From Streptomyces sp. G44 (GTDB taxonomy: Bacteria; Actinomycetota; Actinomycetes; Streptomycetales; Streptomycetaceae): a stretch of 64,000 nucleotides of DNA. Shown piece by piece: positions 52,511-60,288 of this stretch. The number at the start of each line of letters is the position of its first letter. Within the stretch, counting starts at the first letter, position 1. The stretch is taken from assembly GCF_016905445.1 (NCBI RefSeq), contig NZ_JAFEXF010000008.1:1-64000 (forward strand). Direction: 5' to 3'. A program made the translations under genes and the position numbers. The notes under the pieces were generated by a model, which saw nothing but the letters and a program-made list of their open reading frames with translations, was not told the origin of the DNA and searched no databases.

Positions 52511-53404
52511 TCAGATGACAGGAGGTCGGCCCAGTCGCGTCAGCCGCCACACCGTACGCCACCTCATGGGCGTACGCGGGCCGCACGGCGTCGTCCAGCC
52601 CTCCTTGAAGCCGCCGAACCAGGCCTTCAGGGCCGGCCCCGAGGGGCGTCGGGCGAGGGTGAGCAGCATCCAGACGCCCAGGTAGACCGGGACGAGCGGC
52701 GCGGGGAGGTTGCGCCGGGCCAGCCAGACGCGGTTGCGGGCCACCATGCGGTGGTAGACCGCGTGCCGGGAGGGGGCGGTCGTCGGGTGCAGGAGCACCA
52801 TGTCGGACCGGTAGTCGATCATCCAGCCCGCGTCGAGGGCGCGCCAGGCGAGGTCGGTCTCCTCGTGGGCGTAGAAGAACTCGCCGGGCAGCGGGCCGAC
52901 CTCGGCGACGACCTTCGTGCGGACGGCGTTGGCGCCGCCGAGGAACGTCGTCACGCGCGAGGAGCGCATCGGGTCGGAGGCCCGCAGCCGCGGCACGTGG
53001 CGCCGCTGGGTCTCGCCGGTGTCCGGGTCGGCGATGCGGAAGCTGACGATGCCGAGCCGCGGGTCGGCGGCGAAGGCCTCGCGGCACAGCTGGGCCGTGT
53101 CCGTGTTCGCCAGCAGGCCGTCGTCGTCCAGGAAGAGCAGGATGTCGACGTCGGTGCCGCCGGGGCCGAACGCCTCGATGCCGACGTTGCGGCCGCCGGG
53201 GATGCCGAGGTTCTCGGGCAGCTCGACGGTGCGTACGCCTTCGGGCACCTCGGGGACGGGGGCGCCGTTGCCGACCACGACCACCTCGACCGGGTCGCCG
53301 TCCTGCTTGGCGACCGAGTCGAGGAGGGCGCGCAGCTCCTGGGGCCGGTTGCCCATCGTGATGATGACGGCGCCGACCTTCAGCTCATGTGCCGGGGTGC
53401 TCAC
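52511..53404 (-). CDS. Family 2 glycosyltransferase
   Basis: A 297-residue GT-A glycosyltransferase. Pattern: VGAVIITMGNRPQELRALLD, VVVVGNGAPVPEVPEGVR, LGIPGGRNVGIEAFGPG, and LLFLDDDGLLANTD with the DxD-like metal site, then FFYAHEETDLAWRALDAGW. It would add a sugar to the exported lipid or polymer. GTG 53404 overlaps the CDP-alcohol phosphotransferase stop by four bases (GTGA). The sugar donor is unknown; galE nearby offers UDP-galactose. Confidence 0.92.
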   Translation of the reverse strand: MSTPAHELKVGAVIITMGNRPQELRALLDSVAKQDGDPVEVVVVGNGAPVPEVPEGVRTVELPENLGIPGGRNVGIEAFGPGGTDVDILLFLDDDGLLANTDTAQLCREAFAADPRLGIVSFRIADPDTGETQRRHVPRLRASDPMRSSRVTTFLGGANAVRTKVVAEVGPLPGEFFYAHEETDLAWRALDAGWMIDYRSDMVLLHPTTAPSRHAVYHRMVARNRVWLARRNLPAPLVPVYLGVWMLLTLARRPSGPALKAWFGGFKEGWTTPCGPRTPMRWRTVWRLTRLGRPPVI

Positions 53405-54180
53405 TTCAACCTGCTCGATACGAGGATGGACACGAGGTGGAGCAGGGTCTGGAGCATCGCGATGCCCGCGAGGACCGCGACACCGACGCGCGAGAAGAAC
53501 AGGTCGCCCCGGGCCTGGTCGACGATGGCGAGGACCAGGATCAGCAGCGACGCCTCGACGCCGAGGATCAGCCGGTGGAACTTCAGCGCGGCGGCGGCCC
53601 TGCGGGCCAGGGCCATGCCGGAGGAGCGCGGCTCGGACGCCGACTCCTTGACCGGTTCCTTGCCCGTCTGGTGGCGGGCGACGCCGACCAGGTCGGTCTC
53701 GGCCTTGATCAGGATCGCGCCGAGGGCGGCCAGGGTGCCGAGGAAGGCCCACAGCCAGTCGATGCGTCCGCTGCCCCACAGGTCGGCGGCGCGCAGGCCG
53801 AAGCCGACCAGGACCGCGGCGTCGCACAGGTAGGCGGCGACGCGGTCGAGGTAGACGCCCGCCATCGAGTACTGCTTCTTCCAGCGCGCGATCTCGCCGT
53901 CGACGCAGTCGAGCAGCAGGTAGAGCTGGACGGCGAGCACGCCGAGCACGGCGCCCGTGATGCCGGGCACCAGCAGGGCCGGGGCGGCGAGGGCGCCGGC
54001 GACGGTCATCACGTAGGTCAGCTGGTTGGGCGTGACCCGCGTGTTCACCAGGTGCCGGTCGATGCGCAGGGAGACCTCGCGCATGTAGAGCCGGCCGGCC
54101 CAGTGTTCGCCGCTGCGCCGGTCCTTCACCCCCGGCGGGTGGACGACCGGGCGGAGCTCAGCTACCGATGGCTTGTGCAT
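53401..54180 (-). CDS. CDP-alcohol phosphatidyltransferase-like protein with altered motif
   Basis: A 259-residue integral membrane protein with the CDP-alcohol phosphotransferase fold (about six helices). The motif reads D91-CV-D94-G95-EI-A98-R99, then G108 and D112, but the position of the fourth Asp (116) is Ala (DRVAAYLC). That Asp is the proposed catalytic base of the family, so it may be inactive, use another base, or be a non-canonical subtype. It overlaps the dehydrogenase gene by 23 bases. It should sit in the membrane and act on a CDP-linked polyol made next door. Confidence 0.88.
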   Translation of the reverse strand: MHKPSVAELRPVVHPPGVKDRRSGEHWAGRLYMREVSLRIDRHLVNTRVTPNQLTYVMTVAGALAAPALLVPGITGAVLGVLAVQLYLLLDCVDGEIARWKKQYSMAGVYLDRVAAYLCDAAVLVGFGLRAADLWGSGRIDWLWAFLGTLAALGAILIKAETDLVGVARHQTGKEPVKESASEPRSSGMALARRAAAALKFHRLILGVEASLLILVLAIVDQARGDLFFSRVGVAVLAGIAMLQTLLHLVSILVSSRLK

Positions 54181-55222
54181 AGTCGGCGTATGCGTCCCTG
54201 ATCTGGTCGGTGGACAGGTCGAGGTGTTCCAGGATCGTGTAGCGGCCCGGGCGGGTCTGCGGAGCGAACTCCACGACCTTCACGAACTCGTCCACGGTGA
54301 AGCCGATCTCCTCCGGCAGCACGGGCAGGCCGTGGCGGCGCAGCACCTGGGCCATGTACGCGGACTCCTCGCGGGCACCGCGCAGGTGCATCGCGAAGGC
54401 CGCGCCGAGGCCGCACTGCTCGCCGTGGCTGGCGGCGCGCTTGGGGTAGAGGAGGTCGAAGGCGTGGTTGATCTCGTGGCAGGCGCCGGACGCCGGGCGG
54501 GAGTCGCCCGACACGGACATCGCGATGCCGGTGAGGACCAGGCCTTCGGCGAGGACCTGGAGGAAACCGTCGTCGCCCACCCCGCCGGGGTGGCGCAGGA
54601 CGGCCTCGCCCGCCTGGCGGGCCATAGCGGCCGCCAGGCCGTCTATGTCCTCGCCGCGTTCGCGGGCGGCCAGCTCCCAGTCCCGGATCGCCGAGATGTT
54701 GGAGAGGGCGTCGCCGATGCCGGAGCGGACGAAGCGGACGGGCGCCTCACGGATCACGTCGAGGTCGATGACGACCGCGATGGGGTTGGGCACGCCGTAC
54801 GAGCCGCGGCCCGCGTCGTTGTCGAGGGTCGCGACGGGCGAGCAGAGGCCGTCGTGCGACAGGTTCGTCGCGACGGCGACCAGCGGCAGGCCCACGCGCG
54901 CCGCGGCGAACTTGGCGCAGTCGATGATCTTGCCGCCGCCGAGGCCGACGACCGCGTCGTAGCGGCCCTTCTTCATGGCGTCGGCGAGCTTGATGGCGTC
55001 ATCGAGGGTGCCGCCGCCGACCTCGAACCACTCGGCGCCGGGCAGCGACGGCATGAGGCGGTCGCGCAGGACCGCACCGGAGCCACCGCTGATGGCGATG
55101 GCGAGCTTGCCGGTCGACGAGCAGATCCGCTGGTCGGCGAGGACACCGGCCAGGTCGTTGAGCGCCCCCGGCCGGATGTCGACGACGACCGGCGAGGGGA
55201 TGAGCCTCGTCAGTACTGGCAC
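54158..55222 (-). CDS. Iron-containing alcohol dehydrogenase, glycerol-1-phosphate dehydrogenase-like
   Basis: A 354-residue NAD(P)-dependent dehydrogenase of the iron-containing/G1PDH (EgsA/AraM-like) group. NAD-binding loop AVVGLGGGKIIDCAKFAAAR; metal ligands in CHEINHAFDLLY and ASHGEQCGLGAAFAMH; plus VATNLSHDGLCSPVATLDND, the block shared with archaeal glycerol-1-phosphate dehydrogenase. It could reduce dihydroxyacetone phosphate to sn-glycerol 1-phosphate, rare in bacteria. Start GTG 55222 overlaps the cytidylyltransferase gene by 13 bases; no ATG fits. Confidence 0.88.
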   Translation of the reverse strand: MPVLTRLIPSPVVVDIRPGALNDLAGVLADQRICSSTGKLAIAISGGSGAVLRDRLMPSLPGAEWFEVGGGTLDDAIKLADAMKKGRYDAVVGLGGGKIIDCAKFAAARVGLPLVAVATNLSHDGLCSPVATLDNDAGRGSYGVPNPIAVVIDLDVIREAPVRFVRSGIGDALSNISAIRDWELAARERGEDIDGLAAAMARQAGEAVLRHPGGVGDDGFLQVLAEGLVLTGIAMSVSGDSRPASGACHEINHAFDLLYPKRAASHGEQCGLGAAFAMHLRGAREESAYMAQVLRRHGLPVLPEEIGFTVDEFVKVVEFAPQTRPGRYTILEHLDLSTDQIRDAYADYAQAIGS

Positions 55223-55947
55223 GCGATCTCCCGGCCCTTGGCGAGGTCGTCGTGGTTGTCGATCTCGACCCACTTGACGTCGCCGATCGGGGCCACGTCG
55301 ACCTTGAAGCCGCGGTTGACGAGCTCCTGGTAGCCGTCCTCGTAGTAGAGGTCGGGGTCGCGCTCGAAGGTGGTCTTCAGCGCGTCGGCCAGCTCCTCGG
55401 CGGCGGAGCCCTCGATGAGGGTGACGCCGATGTACTCGCCGGTGGCCTCGGAGGGGTCCATCAGCTTGGTGATGCGCTGGACGCCCTTGGCGTCGTCGAC
55501 GATGACCTTCATCTCCTCGTCGGCGAGCTGCTTCACCGTGTCGAGGGCGAGGATGATCTTCTGGCCGTTGCCGCGGGCGGCGAGCAGCGTCTTCTCGACG
55601 GAGACCGGGTGCACGGTGTCGCCGTTGGCGAGGATCACGTCGTGCTTGATGGCGTCACGGCCGCACCACAGGGAGTAGGCGTTGTTCCACTCCTCGGCCT
55701 TGTCGTTGTCGATCAGCGTCAGCTTGAGGCCGTACTTCGCCTCCAGGGCCGCCTTGCGCTCGTAGACGGCCTCCTTCTTGTAGCCGACGATGATCGCGAC
55801 CTCGGTCAGACCGATCTCGGCGAAGTTGCCGAGCGTCAGGTCGAGGATGGTCGTGTCGCCGTCGACGGGCACCAGGGCCTTGGGCAGGGTGTCCGTGTAA
55901 GGGCGAAGACGGCGTCCGGCGCCGGCCGCCAGCACGAGGCCGATCAT
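55210..55947 (-). CDS. Nucleotidyltransferase (phosphocholine cytidylyltransferase-like)
   Basis: A 245-residue sugar-phosphate/phosphocholine nucleotidyltransferase. N-terminal signature GLVLAAGAGRRLRPYTDTLP with KALVPVDGDTTILDLTL; IIVGYKKEAVYERKAA; ANGDTVHPVSVEKTLL; VKWVEIDNHDDLAKGREIAC. The family uses CTP (LicC-type) or other NTPs. In this context it should make a CDP-polyol, such as CDP-glycerol, as donor for the two CDP-alcohol phosphotransferases. Its ATG overlaps the upstream gene by four bases (ATGA). Confidence 0.9.
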   Translation of the reverse strand: MIGLVLAAGAGRRLRPYTDTLPKALVPVDGDTTILDLTLGNFAEIGLTEVAIIVGYKKEAVYERKAALEAKYGLKLTLIDNDKAEEWNNAYSLWCGRDAIKHDVILANGDTVHPVSVEKTLLAARGNGQKIILALDTVKQLADEEMKVIVDDAKGVQRITKLMDPSEATGEYIGVTLIEGSAAEELADALKTTFERDPDLYYEDGYQELVNRGFKVDVAPIGDVKWVEIDNHDDLAKGREIACQY

Positions 55948-57731
55948 GCGGGTTCTCCTTCATCGTGTACGGCGGGTGCGCCGCGCTTGTGAGCGGTCAC
56001 CCAGAAGTGGATGCTCTCGACGAGCACCACGAGTGCCACGGCCACGGCGAGTGCCGTGAGCGCGACGGTGAAATCTGTGGCGGGCAGCAGGGCCGCTGCC
56101 AGCGCGACCACGAGGACCCTGCCCTCCTGGCCGCCGATCGCGCGCACCAGCCAGGCCGGCGGCGCGCCGGTACCGCCCTTGATGCGGTACACCGTGTCGT
56201 AGTGATGGTAGGCGACCGCGGCCACCAGTCCGAAAGCCGCCGGAAGCGCTCCGTTCACGTCCGCTTTGGCCGCCAGGACCAGGATCGTGCCGTACTCGGC
56301 GGCGCGGAAGAACGGCGGGACCAGCCAGTCCAGGGGGGCCTTGAGGGGCATGACCAGGGCGAGGCCCGACAGGGCGATGTACAGCGCGGCGGCGGCCACG
56401 ACCACGGGGCCGCCGTAGGAGTTGCCCAGCGCCGTGCCGACGAGCCCGGCGCCGCCGGCGAAGGCGAGCACCGGGGCGGGCCGCAGCCAGGTCACCCGTG
56501 GCGTGAGGGCGGAGAACGCCGAGGCCAGGGGACCGTTGTCCGCGAGGTCGGCCAGCGCCGTCGCGGCGCGGTCGGTGCGGGTGGCCTTGCGGGTCAGCGA
56601 GCGCAGGACACGCCCGGCGGTGGTGTAGCAGGCCGCGAGCGCGCAGCCGATGAGCAGGACGACGAGGGTGACGCGCGGGGTGGTGACCGCGGTGAGCGCG
56701 GCGATCAGCGCCCAGCGCTCGCCGATGGGCAGCACGATCATCCGGCGTACCCACACCGTCCAGCCGACGCTGTCGAGCTTGTCGGAGAGGGCGGCGGTGG
56801 GGCTGGTGTTGGCGGTGGCGTCGTGGTTCGCCTCGTTGAAGGAGAAGTCCACGACGTGCCGGCAGGTCTGGAGCACCATCGCGCCGAGCGCCAGTGCCCA
56901 CACGTCGTCGCCACCGCGGGCCGCGCCGAGTGCGAGCCCCGCGTAGTAGGCGTACTCCTTGGCCCGGTCGAACGTGGCGTCGAGCCAGGCGCCGAGCGTC
57001 GAGTACTGCAAGGAGTAGCGGGCGAGCTGCCCGTCGGTGCAGTCCAGGACGAAGGAGAGGATCAGCAGCAGACCGGCGGCGACGAAGCCGCCGCGCGTCC
57101 CGGTCGCCGCGCAGCCCGCCGCGATCAGGGCGGTGAGCAGCGAGACGGTGGTGACCTGGTTGGGGGTCAGGCCCCGGCGGGCGCACCAGCGGGCGATGTA
57201 GCGGGAGTACGGCGAGATGCAGTACGTCGTGAAGAAGCCGTCCCGCGACTTGACCGCGGTGCGCAGGCGCACGGCCTCGTCGTCGACGGCGGCGACGGCC
57301 CGGCGTGCTTCGTCGCGGGTCTGGGGGTCGGTGGGGACGGTGGCGACGAGGGCGCCGAGTTCGGGGCGGTGCACGTCCGTCGCCGCCGACTCCATGGCGG
57401 CCGCGATGCCGTCCGGGAGCGGGGCCGCGGTCCCGGCGCCCGTCCGCAGCGCGCGGGTGAGGGCCGTGCGGGCCTCCGGCTTGGCGGTGACGGCGCCGGG
57501 TACCGCCGAGGCGGCGAAGCGGGGGTCGGTGAGCGCCAGGCGCAGTGCGTGGACGTGACCGACGAAGCGCGCGTCGACGACGGCGACGCGCTGGTCACCC
57601 GGCACGGCGGCGAGCAGCGTCTCGGCGTCCGCCGCGTCGGAGGCGACCCGCACGTCGAAGCCGAGGGACCGCAGATCGCCTTCGAGCGGCGACCCGGGGA
57701 CCGGCTGACCGGTGAGGATGGCGGTCGACAG
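55944..57731 (-). CDS. DUF5941/CDP-alcohol phosphatidyltransferase membrane protein (CTG start)
   Basis: A 595-residue membrane protein. Residues 1-190 are a soluble, degenerate nucleotidyltransferase-like part. A canonical CDP-alcohol motif follows: D230-CT-D233-G234, A237, R238, G247, D251 and D255. A DUF5941-type membrane C-terminus with several helices ends it. The reading frame begins after a TGA three codons before CTG 57731, which has AAGGAG about 9 bases upstream and matches the STAILTG start I recall from homologs; the first ATG/GTG start would lose 26 conserved residues. It is the first gene of the export cluster, about 120 bases from the PHO-box-like repeat. Confidence 0.85.
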   Translation of the reverse strand: MSTAILTGQPVPGSPLEGDLRSLGFDVRVASDAADAETLLAAVPGDQRVAVVDARFVGHVHALRLALTDPRFAASAVPGAVTAKPEARTALTRALRTGAGTAAPLPDGIAAAMESAATDVHRPELGALVATVPTDPQTRDEARRAVAAVDDEAVRLRTAVKSRDGFFTTYCISPYSRYIARWCARRGLTPNQVTTVSLLTALIAAGCAATGTRGGFVAAGLLLILSFVLDCTDGQLARYSLQYSTLGAWLDATFDRAKEYAYYAGLALGAARGGDDVWALALGAMVLQTCRHVVDFSFNEANHDATANTSPTAALSDKLDSVGWTVWVRRMIVLPIGERWALIAALTAVTTPRVTLVVLLIGCALAACYTTAGRVLRSLTRKATRTDRAATALADLADNGPLASAFSALTPRVTWLRPAPVLAFAGGAGLVGTALGNSYGGPVVVAAAALYIALSGLALVMPLKAPLDWLVPPFFRAAEYGTILVLAAKADVNGALPAAFGLVAAVAYHHYDTVYRIKGGTGAPPAWLVRAIGGQEGRVLVVALAAALLPATDFTVALTALAVAVALVVLVESIHFWVTAHKRGAPAVHDEGEPA

Positions 57732-57850
57732 ACGAACTCACTCCTTGATTCCCGGCGCGGCTCGCGCCGGGCACGTGCGTAAGGGGGGCGCCCCTGGCAC
57801 GGCGGCCGGGCGGCACGTCGGCAGAGGCTATCGGATGATGAGAAGCGGGC

Positions 57851-57872
57851 GTTCACCGCCCGTTCACGCCCC
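57851..57872. promoter_or_regulatory. PHO-box-like direct repeat
   Basis: GTTCACCGCCC (57851-57861) is followed directly by GTTCACGCCCC (57862-57872). This is two 11-base units whose first seven bases fit the Streptomyces PhoP half-site GTTCACC. It lies in the 266-base divergent gap between the CDP-alcohol cluster (start 57731) and galE (start 57998). The rest of that gap shows nothing certain. Confidence 0.6.
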
Positions 57873-57997
57873 GATAAGGGCGGCCTGCGAGGGCCTCGGC
57901 CTGCGCGATCATCATGGTGGATGGGGGCCCGCCCCTCCAAACCGCGCCCGGATCGCGCCCGGCTTGCCCCCATAGCGTTCGCTTAGGGTGGGCGTCC

Positions 57998-58981
57998 ATG
58001 ACATGGCTGATCACCGGCGGGGCCGGATACATCGGGGCACATGTGGTGCGGATCATGGCCGGCGCCGGTCAGGACGTCGTCGTCCTGGACGACATCTCCT
58101 CGGGGGTGCCGCGGCGGCTGCCCGCGGAGGTCCCGCTCGTCAGGGGTTCCTCGCTCGACGGGGAGCTGCTGCGCCGCGTCCTCGCCGAGTACGGCGTCAC
58201 GGGGGTGGTGCATCTCGCGGCCCGGAAGCAGGTCGCGGAGTCCGTGGCGCAGCCGCTGCGCTACTACCGGGAGAACGTGGGCGGCCTGGTGACGCTGCTC
58301 GGCGCGGTGGCCGAGGCGGGGGTGCGGCGGTTCGTCTTCTCCTCGTCGGCCGCGGTGTACGGCGATCCGCCGGACGTCCACCTCGTCGGTGAGGACACGC
58401 CGTGCGCTCCCGTCAGCCCGTACGGCGAGACGAAGCTGGCCGGGGAGTGGCTGGTGCGGGCGGCCGGGCGGGCGCACGGCATCGGGACGGTGTGCCTGCG
58501 CTACTTCAACGTGGCGGGCGCCGCGGCCCCCGAGCTCGCGGACACCGGGGTCTACAACGTCATCCCGATGGTCTTCGACCGCCTCTCCCGCGGCGAGCCG
58601 CCGCGGATCTTCGGCGACACCCATCCGACGCCGGACGGCACGTGCGTACGCGACTACGTCCATGTGGCCGATCTCGCGGAGGCGCATCTGGCGGCGGCCC
58701 GGCGGCTCGCGGGCGGGGCCGCGGGTGACCTGACGGTGAACATCGGCCGCGGCGAGGGTGTTTCCGTACGCGAATTGGTCGACCTCGTCGGCGAGGTGAG
58801 CGGTGACCGCCGTCCGGCGCTGGTCGAGCCGGCCCGTGCCGGTGACGCGCCGCGGGCCGTGGCCGACGCGCGGCTGGCCGCCGAGGAGCTGGGCTGGACG
58901 GCGCGGCGCGGGGTGCGCGAGATGGTCGAGTCGGCGTGGGCGGGGTGGTGCCTGCACCGTCCTCCGGCCCGCCGCGACTGA
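57998..58981 (+). CDS. galE: NAD-dependent epimerase, UDP-glucose 4-epimerase-like
   Basis: A 327-residue short-chain dehydrogenase/reductase. Rossmann motif TGGAGYIGAHVVRIMAG; VVHLAARKQVAESVAQPLRY; FSSSAAVYGDPP supplies the Ser, and VSPYGETKLAGEWLVR the Tyr and Lys of the catalytic triad; LRYFNVAGAA and GTCVRDYVHVADLAEAH follow. UDP-glucose/UDP-galactose interconversion is likely. Divergent from the DUF5941 gene, it could supply UDP-galactose to the exported glycan. Length agrees with GalE. Confidence 0.9.
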   Translation: MTWLITGGAGYIGAHVVRIMAGAGQDVVVLDDISSGVPRRLPAEVPLVRGSSLDGELLRRVLAEYGVTGVVHLAARKQVAESVAQPLRYYRENVGGLVTLLGAVAEAGVRRFVFSSSAAVYGDPPDVHLVGEDTPCAPVSPYGETKLAGEWLVRAAGRAHGIGTVCLRYFNVAGAAAPELADTGVYNVIPMVFDRLSRGEPPRIFGDTHPTPDGTCVRDYVHVADLAEAHLAAARRLAGGAAGDLTVNIGRGEGVSVRELVDLVGEVSGDRRPALVEPARAGDAPRAVADARLAAEELGWTARRGVREMVESAWAGWCLHRPPARRD

Positions 58982-58985
58982 CCGT

Positions 58986-58999
58986 CCCCTCGTGAGGGG
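58986..58999. terminator. Short hairpin after galE
   Basis: CCCCTC (58986-58991), GT, GAGGGG (58994-58999). It lies just five bases after the galE stop and could serve as its terminator. The stem is short and there is no U-run. Confidence 0.4.
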
Positions 59000-59025
59000 C
59001 CCTGACCTGCGCGCCTTCCCCAGAC

Positions 59026-59038
59026 GGCAATCGTTGCC
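59026..59038. promoter_or_regulatory. Palindrome upstream of the cation efflux gene
   Basis: GGCAA-TCG-TTGCC (59026-59038) is a perfect 13-base dyad about 130 bases before the CDF gene. A second CGTTGCCA copy lies near 59083. These could be metalloregulator (ArsR- or Zur-type) sites, but I cannot match a known consensus. Confidence 0.35.
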
Positions 59039-59166
59039 ATTTTCGCAGGTCAGGGAGATGACAACGGTGTTCAGTGCCGCGTTGCCAGATACCCCCCACC
59101 CGTAGTTCACTGTGGTCGCGCGAGGACCGAACAGCAGACCGATGACCGACGCGGGAGGCGGGCTCC

Positions 59167-60102
59167 ATGGGGGCTGGGCACGATCACGGACACACACACG
59201 GGGCGGCGACGGGGACGGCGGCCCAGGCCCACAAGGGGCGGCTCCGCATGGCGCTGGCCATCACGATCACGGTGATGTTCGCGCAGATCGTGGGCGGCCT
59301 GATGGCGGATTCGCTCGCGCTCATCGCGGACGCGACGCACATGGCGACGGACGCGTTGGGGCTCGGCATGGCCCTGCTCGCCATCCACTTCGCGAACAGG
59401 CCGCCCACCGAGAGCCGCACCTTCGGCTACGCCCGCGCCGAGATACTCGCCGCGCTCGCCAACTGCCTGCTGCTGCTCGGCGTGGGCGGCTACGTCCTGT
59501 ACGAGGCCATCGAGCGGTTCGTCACGCCTGCCGAGACGCAGGGGGGCCTCGCGGTCTTCTTCGGCGCCTTCGGCCTGGTCGCGAACATGATCTCGCTGTC
59601 GCTGCTGATGCGGGGCCAGAAGGAGAGCCTCAATGTGCGCGGCGCCTTCCTGGAGGTGGTGGCGGACACCCTCGGCTCCGTCACGGTGATCGTCTCGGCG
59701 ACCGTCATCATGCTCACCGGCTGGCAGGCGGCGGACCCGATCGCCTCGCTGGTCATCGGCGTCATGATCGTCCCGCGCACGGTCAAGCTCCTGAGGGAAA
59801 CCCTGAACGTCCTCCTGGAGTCGGCGCCCAAGGGCGTCGACATGGCGGAGGTGCGGGCCCACATACTGGACCTGCCGGGTGTCGAGGACGTCCACGACCT
59901 GCACGCCTGGACGATCACCTCGGGCATGCCGGTGCTCTCCGCGCACGTCGTCGTCAGCACCGACACCCTCGACTCCATCGGCCACGAGAAGATGCTCCAC
60001 GAACTCCAGGGCTGCCTGGGCGACCACTTCGACGTGGAGCACTGCACGTTCCAGCTGGAGCCGAGCGGTCACGCGGAGCACGAGGCGAAGCTCTGCCACT
60101 GA
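59167..60102 (+). CDS. Cation diffusion facilitator (Zn/Co/Cd efflux)
   Basis: A 311-residue CDF transporter with six membrane helices. The N-terminus is His-rich (GHDHGHTHG). Helix 2 carries the metal site LIADATHMATDALGLGMA (HxxxD). The corresponding helix 5 site is FLEVVADTLGS (E-V-V-A-D, Glu in place of the usual His). The cytoplasmic C-terminal domain includes LPGVEDVHDLHAWTI and HLQ-type EHCTFQLEPSGHAEHEA, with clustered His. It exports divalent metals out of the cytoplasm, probably zinc. Confidence 0.94.
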   Translation: MGAGHDHGHTHGAATGTAAQAHKGRLRMALAITITVMFAQIVGGLMADSLALIADATHMATDALGLGMALLAIHFANRPPTESRTFGYARAEILAALANCLLLLGVGGYVLYEAIERFVTPAETQGGLAVFFGAFGLVANMISLSLLMRGQKESLNVRGAFLEVVADTLGSVTVIVSATVIMLTGWQAADPIASLVIGVMIVPRTVKLLRETLNVLLESAPKGVDMAEVRAHILDLPGVEDVHDLHAWTITSGMPVLSAHVVVSTDTLDSIGHEKMLHELQGCLGDHFDVEHCTFQLEPSGHAEHEAKLCH

Positions 60103-60149
60103 CGGTGTTACGGTGGGCCTGGCTCTGAGTTCTTCGAGGAGGTGGGTTG

Positions 60150-60218
60150 ATGACTGTCGCGGCCGACGCTGCTCCGCGCGGCGCCACGTGCATCCCCGCT
60201 TCCCGGGCTCGCGCCTGA
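60150..60218 (+). CDS. Short upstream ORF, possible leader peptide
   Basis: 22 codons starting ATG 60150, MTVAADAAPRGATCIPASRA with a short RA tail. The start has GAGGAGGTGGG upstream, one of the best ribosome sites in the window. It ends 70 bases before the methyltransferase-acetyltransferase start in a different frame. I know no homolog. It could be an attenuator-type leader or a tiny peptide. The downstream gene has only a TTG start with a weak site. Confidence 0.45.
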   Translation: MTVAADAAPRGATCIPASRARA

Positions 60219-60288
60219 CGTTCGTCGTCCGTCTTCGGACCCTTTTCGTACGTACGCACGCGGGCCCCTCACTCAAGGGTTTCCCACG

